Assembly: GCA_035495555.1 (NCBI GenBank)
Contig: DATJFQ010000068.1
Location: 1-64,000, forward strand
DNA length: 64,000 bases
Origin: DATJFQ01 sp035495555
Lineage (GTDB): Bacteria; Acidobacteriota; Vicinamibacteria; Vicinamibacterales; 2-12-FULL-66-21
Reading direction: 5' to 3'
Every line of letters starts with the position of its first letter. Within the stretch, counting starts at the first letter, position 1. The translations under genes and the position numbers were made by a program. Shown in pieces: positions 59,610 to 64,000 of this stretch. Under the pieces are notes generated by a model that searched no databases, was not told where the DNA came from, and was given only the letters and a program-made list of their open reading frames with translations.

Positions 59610-60674
59610 ATGTCTCTGTCCCCGGTTGAGGTCACACTCGAACTGACGCCCCGGTCGCGGTTCGACATCATTGATGTTCGCCAGCGCCTGCGCAGAGAGC
59701 ACGGCGACCTGCTCGACGGGTATTCCCGCCACCTCTACCATTCGTTTCATACGACGGCCGGTTACCTGGAGCAGAGTCTCGCCACGCGACTCACGCGCGA
59801 GCGCGATACTGTGGCTCCGTACGTCGAGGCTTTCCGCGCCATGTTCCCGGAAGGCGCGGGGTACGAGCACGACCAGCTGCACCGGCGCGCGGATCTGACG
59901 ACGGAGGAGCGGGCGGTCGAGCCGCAGAACGCCGACTCGCACCTCACGTTCATGGCCGCGGGGTTGAGCACGTGCGTGACGTATGTGAACCGCCCGAACG
60001 AACCGGTCTGCTTCGTCGATCTCGATGGTGTGACCAACGGTCGTCCGCGGCGCCGGCTGACGTCGATTGTCGGGTTCAATCGCGAGAAAGAAGTGTCGCG
60101 CGTTCGGATTCCGGTGCCGATGTCCGACCATCCGGTCGACTCGATCAACCTGAAGGACCCGCGTCTCGGGATCTACGACGAGATCGTGGCGCTGGTGACG
60201 CGGCACGGCGTCACGACGGGCCGCATACGGCTGGAGCTTGCGCGTGGCGAGCGCCAGGCGGGGTTGACCGTCAACGAGTACGAAACGCTTCTGATGCGGC
60301 ACGATCTCGCGGACGTGCTGCGCAACCCGTTCCGCTTCGCGGCCGAGAAGGGCCGGAGCATCTTTGCGCACCCGCGCGCGATCCCGTCGAAGGCGCTGGA
60401 CTACGCGAAGTACGACATGGTCCGCGCGATGAACCAGGTGCTCGATCTCACCGGGTTGCGGGAGTCGCTGCTCGAGCGTCTGTTCGCGCGTGCGATTGCT
60501 GTTCCGGCGGGACGGTTCCTGCGGATGAAGCGCTCCGTGAACCTGCGCGTGCGCGAGAACGACGGCCGCGGCGTCATTGCGGACGGCCGCTACCAGAGCC
60601 CGATTCTCGTCCAGTGGCATCGGGCCGACCGCCGCACCCGCACGCTCGAAGCGACCCTCACGCGCTTCGAGTAG
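59610..60674 (+). CDS. YjbQ/UPF0047-like protein with a long C-terminal extension
   Basis: The first 140 residues of the 354-residue protein follow the UPF0047 (YjbQ) plan: LTPRSRFDIIDV, SFHTTAGYLEQ (conserved HTT), GYEHDQLHRR and QNADSHLTFMAAGLS. UPF0047 proteins are usually about 135 residues with reported thiamine-phosphate-synthase-like activity. Here about 210 further residues follow that I do not recognise, with ARGERQAGLTVNEYETLLMRHDL and an Arg-rich end. The ATG at 59610 lies 18 bases after a possible -10 and behind a palindromic operator, so the gene is probably regulated. Confidence 0.7.
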   Translation: MSLSPVEVTLELTPRSRFDIIDVRQRLRREHGDLLDGYSRHLYHSFHTTAGYLEQSLATRLTRERDTVAPYVEAFRAMFPEGAGYEHDQLHRRADLTTEERAVEPQNADSHLTFMAAGLSTCVTYVNRPNEPVCFVDLDGVTNGRPRRRLTSIVGFNREKEVSRVRIPVPMSDHPVDSINLKDPRLGIYDEIVALVTRHGVTTGRIRLELARGERQAGLTVNEYETLLMRHDLADVLRNPFRFAAEKGRSIFAHPRAIPSKALDYAKYDMVRAMNQVLDLTGLRESLLERLFARAIAVPAGRFLRMKRSVNLRVRENDGRGVIADGRYQSPILVQWHRADRRTRTLEATLTRFE

Positions 60675-60700
60675 CGCGCCTCCTCCCCCAGCCACACACA

Positions 60701-60775
60701 AAAAAAGGGGACAACCGCGTTTATTTGCGAAAAAAGGGGACAACCGCCTTTTTTCGCAAAAAAAGGGGACAGCCT
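60701..60775. repeat. Left terminal repeats of the RAYT element
   Basis: Three consecutive units begin AAAAAAGGGGACA at 60701, 60730 and 60758. The first two continue ACCGCGTTTATTTGCG and ACCGCCTTTTTTCGC; the third ends GCCT at 60775. The second and third units match the right end in inverse orientation. Confidence 0.9.
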
Positions 60776-60832
60776 TCGCGTTGGCTCTTACCCCTCGTCC
60801 GCGCCCGGCATCCTGTTTGCCCCATCACGCGC

Positions 60833-61513
60833 ATGCCCAGGCACGCGCGCGTCTCACCAGACGGCTTCGTTCAGCACGTCATCAATCGCGGCGATCACCG
60901 CGAAACGATCTTTCATAAGGCCGCCGATTTCGCGGCGTTCCTTGCACTTATGGCCGAAGCGACGGCCAGAGTTCCGATGCGGATTCTCGCCTACTGCATC
61001 ATGCGCAATCACTTCCATCTGCTGCTGTGGCCCCATCGCGGAAGTGATCTTTCCGCGTACATGCAGCTCCTGATGAATTTGCACATTCAGCGATATCTGA
61101 AGCACTACCCACCCGCCAGCCCCGGGCATATTTATCAAGGACGCTATCGAAACGTGCTCGTGGAGGACGGGCCCGACGTCCTGAATGTGGCGCGGTACAT
61201 CGAAGCGAACCCGGTCGCCGCGGCCATCGTCCGTCGCGCGGAGGATTACAAGTGGTCGAGCATTTCGCCGCTCGCTCGCCGGCGCGGGCGGCCGGCTCTG
61301 GAACCGACCCGCATTCAGCGGACCGTCGAATGGCGCAAATTCGTGAACGAGCCTCTCGCCGCCGACTCGGTCCAGCAAATCGAGGACGGAATTCGGAAGG
61401 GGATTCCGATTGGAAGTCCTGAGTGGCGGGCTCAGGTCGTTGCTGAACATGGGCTGCAGCACGTGATCCGCAGTCGCGGCCGGCCGCGCGTCTATGACAT
61501 TGTGGAACTCTAA
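60833..61513 (+). CDS. REP-associated tyrosine transposase (Y1_Tnp/IS200-like, RAYT)
   Basis: The 226-residue protein is a single-domain HUH transposase. VQHVINRGDHRETIF and the metal-binding HUH motif IMRNHFHLLLWPH (HFH) are followed by MQLLMNLHIQRYLKHY. GHIYQGRYRNVLVED then leads to the family end ARYIEANPVAAAIVRRAEDYKWSS with the catalytic tyrosine region (quoted in part). A short Arg/Gly-rich C-terminal part follows. RAYTs move or maintain REP sequences and are often domesticated. The ATG at 60833 places the family start at once. The frame is intact, so the protein may be functional. Confidence 0.93.
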   Translation: MPRHARVSPDGFVQHVINRGDHRETIFHKAADFAAFLALMAEATARVPMRILAYCIMRNHFHLLLWPHRGSDLSAYMQLLMNLHIQRYLKHYPPASPGHIYQGRYRNVLVEDGPDVLNVARYIEANPVAAAIVRRAEDYKWSSISPLARRRGRPALEPTRIQRTVEWRKFVNEPLAADSVQQIEDGIRKGIPIGSPEWRAQVVAEHGLQHVIRSRGRPRVYDIVEL

Positions 61514-61524
61514 ATGCCATGTGC

Positions 61525-61572
61525 AGGCTGTCCCCTTTTTTCGCAAAAAATGGCGGTTGTCCCCTTTTTTGG
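61525..61572. repeat. Right terminal repeats of the RAYT element
   Basis: AGGCTGTCCCCTTTTTTCGC (61525-61544) followed by AAAAAATGGCGGTTGTCCCC (61545-61564) and six T is the near-perfect reverse complement of the left 60730-60775. It begins 12 bases after the transposase stop. Confidence 0.9.
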
Positions 61573-61623
61573 GGGGCGGGGGCGCTGGAGGCAGGCGGTG
61601 GGGGAGACGGGTAAGATCGAACG

Positions 61624-62709
61624 GTGGATGCGGTCATCGTCGGGGCAGGGATCATCGGGTGCGCGATCGCACACGAACTGACGATGCGAGGAGTGGCGTG
61701 CACGGTCCTGGACGATCGGCCGGTGGGCGGCGGGGCCACGCAGGCGTCGGCGGGCATGCTGGCCCCGTACGTCGAAGCGCACGATCCCGGGCCGCTGCTC
61801 GACCTCGGCGTTCGCAGCCTCGCCCTGTACGACGACTGGATCGACAGGATCCGCCGCGCCTCGGGCATCGACGTCGAATACCGCCGCATCGGCACGCTCG
61901 AAATCGCACTCGATCCACAGCACGCGACGGAACTGCGCACCGCCGCATCCGTGGCTCCCAATCCGCCGCGAACGTGGATGGAACCCGCCGCGGTTCGACC
62001 GCGGCAGCCCTCCCTCGGGGCCCTCGACGGAGCGCTGTTCACACCGACGCACGGTTATGTCGCCGCGCACCAGCTCGCGCACGCGCTCGCGCGCGCCGCG
62101 GAAACGCGAGGCGCACGGTTTCACGCAGCCCGCGCCCGGCGCATCACCCGCACGCCTGACGGCTTCATCATCCACACGACAACGGGGGAAGTGACGGCGA
62201 AGCGCGTCGTGCTCGCGGCAGGCTCCTGGAGCAGCGCGATCGAGATCGACGGCGCCGCAGCCGTGCCCGTCCGGCCGGTGCGCGGACAGTTGCTGCACCT
62301 CGGCTGGCACGAGGCGCCGCTCGACACGATCATCTGGGGACCGGAATGCTACGTCGTCCCGCGACTCGACGGGACGGTGCTCGTCGGCGCAACGGTCGAA
62401 GACGTCGGCTTCGACGAGCGCGCAACGTCAGCCGGCGTTCGCGATCTGCTCGACGCGTTCTGCGAACTGCTCCCGGGCGGATGGGGCGCGGCGTTTCTGG
62501 AAGCGCGCGTGGGATTGCGGCCGGCCGCACCTGATGATCTCCCGATCATCGGCAGGGACGCCAACGTGGACGGCCTCGTGCACGCCACCGCACACTATCG
62601 AAACGGCGTGCTGCTCGCGCCGATCACCGCGGTGATGGTGGCGGACCTCATCACCGCCGCTGAAGAAGACCCGGCGTTGCAGGCCCTCGCGCCGGGACGT
62701 TTTCGGTGA
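61624..62709 (+). CDS. thiO: Glycine oxidase (thiamine biosynthesis flavoprotein)
   Basis: The enzyme oxidises glycine to iminoglyoxylate for the thiazole ring of thiamine. The 361-residue protein starts with the FAD-binding VIVGAGIIGCAIAHEL, then VGGGATQASAGMLAPYVE with the substrate-side region, VRPVRGQLLHL, and the C-terminal GLRPAAPDDLPIIGRD and HYRNGVLLAPITA, which are hallmarks of ThiO. The start is a GTG at 61624, 52 bases past the RAYT right end, so the insertion lies in its promoter region. No other thi gene is present, so a broader amine-oxidase role cannot be excluded. Confidence 0.85.
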   Translation: MDAVIVGAGIIGCAIAHELTMRGVACTVLDDRPVGGGATQASAGMLAPYVEAHDPGPLLDLGVRSLALYDDWIDRIRRASGIDVEYRRIGTLEIALDPQHATELRTAASVAPNPPRTWMEPAAVRPRQPSLGALDGALFTPTHGYVAAHQLAHALARAAETRGARFHAARARRITRTPDGFIIHTTTGEVTAKRVVLAAGSWSSAIEIDGAAAVPVRPVRGQLLHLGWHEAPLDTIIWGPECYVVPRLDGTVLVGATVEDVGFDERATSAGVRDLLDAFCELLPGGWGAAFLEARVGLRPAAPDDLPIIGRDANVDGLVHATAHYRNGVLLAPITAVMVADLITAAEEDPALQALAPGRFR

Positions 62710-62788
62710 ATCGGAGCGTCGCGAAACGGCGCCGCGGGTGCGGCGAGCGCGACGCCGGGTCTTGCTGTGGAGGGACGCTTCGCGCTCT

Positions 62789-64000
62789 CTAGAGTCCGCC
62801 GCCGCCGCCTCCGCCCGTCGTCGACGCGCCGCCCGCACCGCCACTTCCCCCGGACGTGCTGCCGGTCGTCGCCGTTCCGCCGGTGCTGACGGTGGCGCCG
62901 GTCGTCGTCGTTGTTGCGGATGTCGCCGGGATGATGACGGTGCCGCTCGATACCGTCGCCGCACCGTTCACTGTACCCGATGCCGGTCCAACCTTCTGCA
63001 CCGTCTCGAAGTTGATGAGCGCGAGCTGATAATCGAGCTGCGCCTGCAGCTCGTTGTTGCGCGCGACCGCGAGATCGCGCTGCGCCTGAATCACGTTGAA
63101 GTTCGTCGACATCCCGACTTCGTAGCGCTTCTGCTCGGCATCGAGCCGCTGTTCCTCCAGCTCCCGCGCGGCGCGGGTGGTGTCGATGCGCTGCCGGTTC
63201 TGATCGAGATCGAGCGCCGCCTGACGCACGTCACGGACGACGTGGAGTTCCGCGCTGCGCAGGCGGGCGAGCGACTGCTCTCGCGACAACTGCGACTGGA
63301 CGAGCGCGGCCTGATCGGCGCTGTGCCCCAGCGGATAGCTGACCGTCACCCCGACCGTCCACGTCGGATAGTCGGACGCGAAGACCTGCCGCAGCACGTC
63401 CCCGTATGCCGTCGCCGGGCCAGGGCTGACCGTTCCCGGGAAGCCGCCTGTCCTGAGCAGCTCCGTGCCGCCCAGGCCGTTCGTGAGGTACTCGGCGTTC
63501 AGCCGCACATCCGGGAGCACCTGATTGTGTGCGAGCGAGACCTGCGTGTCGGCAATCTGGATCTGCTTCTTCGTGCGCTGCAAATCCGTTCGCTGGTTCA
63601 ACGCATTGCGCACGGCCGCGTCGACGTCCGGTACAGGGCCGACCGGCGGAACGATGTCACCCGGCTGCAGGCGTACGGACCAGTAATCGGCCCGTGCCGG
63701 GTCGAGAATCAGAATCCGCAGTTGATCCTCCGCCTGACGAGCCTGCGTCTGCGCGACGATCAGGTTTTCACGCCGCTGCGCGACTTCCGCCTGCGCCGAC
63801 ACGAGATCCAGCGGCGGCGACTGCCCGACGTCGACGCGGGCCCGATTCGTCCGCTCGAGTTCGAGCGACAGGTCGAGGGACTGCTGCTGCACGCCCACGG
63901 CGGCGTTGGCGAGGACGAGATTCCAGTACGCGCGCTCGGCGGCGGTCGTCACCGTCGTTGCGAGTTCCTGCAGGCCGATGTCGGCAATCTCGCTGCTTCG
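62789..64000 (-). CDS. TolC-family outer-membrane efflux protein, C-terminal part
   Basis: The frame is open at the right edge, so the N-terminal signal and first barrel half lie outside the window. About 403 residues are visible, with long alpha-helical coiled coils rich in Gln, Ala and Leu (LELERTNRARVDVGQSPPLDLVSAQAEVAQRR). The barrel strand SDYPTWTVGVTVSYPLG and the second-repeat helices ALVQSQLSREQSL and DLAVARNNELQAQLDYQLALINFE are also seen (all quoted in part). This two-repeat layout is TolC/OprM. The C-terminal 60 residues form a Thr/Ser/Gly-rich tail ending GGGGGGGL that is unusual. It presumably works with an RND or MacB pump encoded upstream, outside the window. Confidence 0.88.
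   Translation of the reverse strand, partial: RSSEIADIGLQELATTVTTAAERAYWNLVLANAAVGVQQQSLDLSLELERTNRARVDVGQSPPLDLVSAQAEVAQRRENLIVAQTQARQAEDQLRILILDPARADYWSVRLQPGDIVPPVGPVPDVDAAVRNALNQRTDLQRTKKQIQIADTQVSLAHNQVLPDVRLNAEYLTNGLGGTELLRTGGFPGTVSPGPATAYGDVLRQVFASDYPTWTVGVTVSYPLGHSADQAALVQSQLSREQSLARLRSAELHVVRDVRQAALDLDQNRQRIDTTRAARELEEQRLDAEQKRYEVGMSTNFNVIQAQRDLAVARNNELQAQLDYQLALINFETVQKVGPASGTVNGAATVSSGTVIIPATSATTTTTGATVSTGGTATTGSTSGGSGGAGGASTTGGGGGGGL

Larger units (their letters stand above)
60701..61572. mobile_element. RAYT element: REP-associated tyrosine transposase with GGGGACA inverted ends
   Basis: The element consists of a left end with three AAAAAAGGGGACA(A/G)C units (60701-60775), a RAYT gene, and a right end with two units in inverse orientation (61525-61570). 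The innermost 46 bases of the left end (60730-60775) and the right end (61525-61570) are nearly perfect inverted repeats. Both carry GGGGACAACCGCC and GGGGACAGCCT blocks joined by a TTTTTTCGC/GCG(A)6 linker. The flanks are the 3' side of the YjbQ-like gene and the start of thiO. No target duplication was recognised. Confidence 0.85.

Noticed and set aside
59972..60832. Frame upstream of the RAYT ATG, open through the YjbQ-like gene
   Set aside because: It is an out-of-frame reading of the YjbQ-like gene and the left repeats; the transposase family begins at 60833.

Overview
The window is a high-GC, gene-dense piece of a bacterial chromosome. The genes are housekeeping and secreted-enzyme genes, with an amidohydrolase-rich and peptidase-rich flavour (S9, M14 and M28 peptidases, all with export signals). 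The M14 and S9 enzymes with Gly/Arg-rich inserts, the baeRF/Vms1 protein, the DUF4097 protein and the RAYT element with GGGGACA ends together suggest an Acidobacteriota genome, possibly Vicinamibacteria. That taxonomic statement is an inference from style and family content; no rRNA or marker gene is present to prove it. No phage, plasmid, CRISPR, tRNA or rRNA gene was seen.

Layout. 1-3424: the 3' end of the 2-oxoglutarate dehydrogenase E1 gene, then E2. 3425-4080: a small module of inverted GGTTCTC word repeats around a four-helix-bundle (S23/IVS type) gene. 4097-15298: a ParE/GyrB subunit, a DUF763 protein, TatA, a quinone oxidoreductase, an FRG-domain protein, nicotinate phosphoribosyltransferase, a VTT membrane protein, a baeRF protein, a FAD oxidoreductase and a TIGR01777 epimerase. 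15511-20317: an MFS transporter, an ATPase and an M28 peptidase. 20391-27386 (minus strand): a complete-looking histidine operon, hisI-G-D-C-B-H-F-A plus a DUF4097 gene, preceded by a histidine-rich leader peptide and a terminator. 27392-36704: gamma-glutamyltransferase, glycogen debranching enzyme, the molybdate transporter modABC and an S9 peptidase. 36701-42296 (minus): two membrane glycosyltransferases, a GT2 enzyme and a quinone oxidoreductase. 42398-50949: two divergent arginine operons, argC-B-D-NAGS-J-F leftward and argR-argG-like-argH rightward, from a shared control region. 51042-64000: an outer-membrane barrel, a PLP decarboxylase, secreted proteins of unknown function, a YihY protein, an M14 peptidase, a YjbQ-like protein, a RAYT element, ThiO and a TolC-family protein cut by the window edge.

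How the parts work together. The arg block covers the whole route from glutamate to arginine: acetylation, phosphorylation, reduction, transamination, acetyl recycling, carbamoylation and argininosuccinate cleavage. Nearly all its genes overlap by 1-7 bases, so translation is probably coupled. The argininosuccinate synthase step is filled only by a strongly shortened, motif-eroded ArgG-like protein. The his block covers all steps except HisE and appears to be controlled by transcription attenuation.

The strongest unexplained signal is a set of degenerate 'word' repeats (GGTTCTC, AACTCCCA, CAATCTGCAATC, GATCTTTGC). They fold into long inverted repeats and sit almost always within a few bases downstream of a stop codon. 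In two places they have been absorbed into the end of a reading frame.
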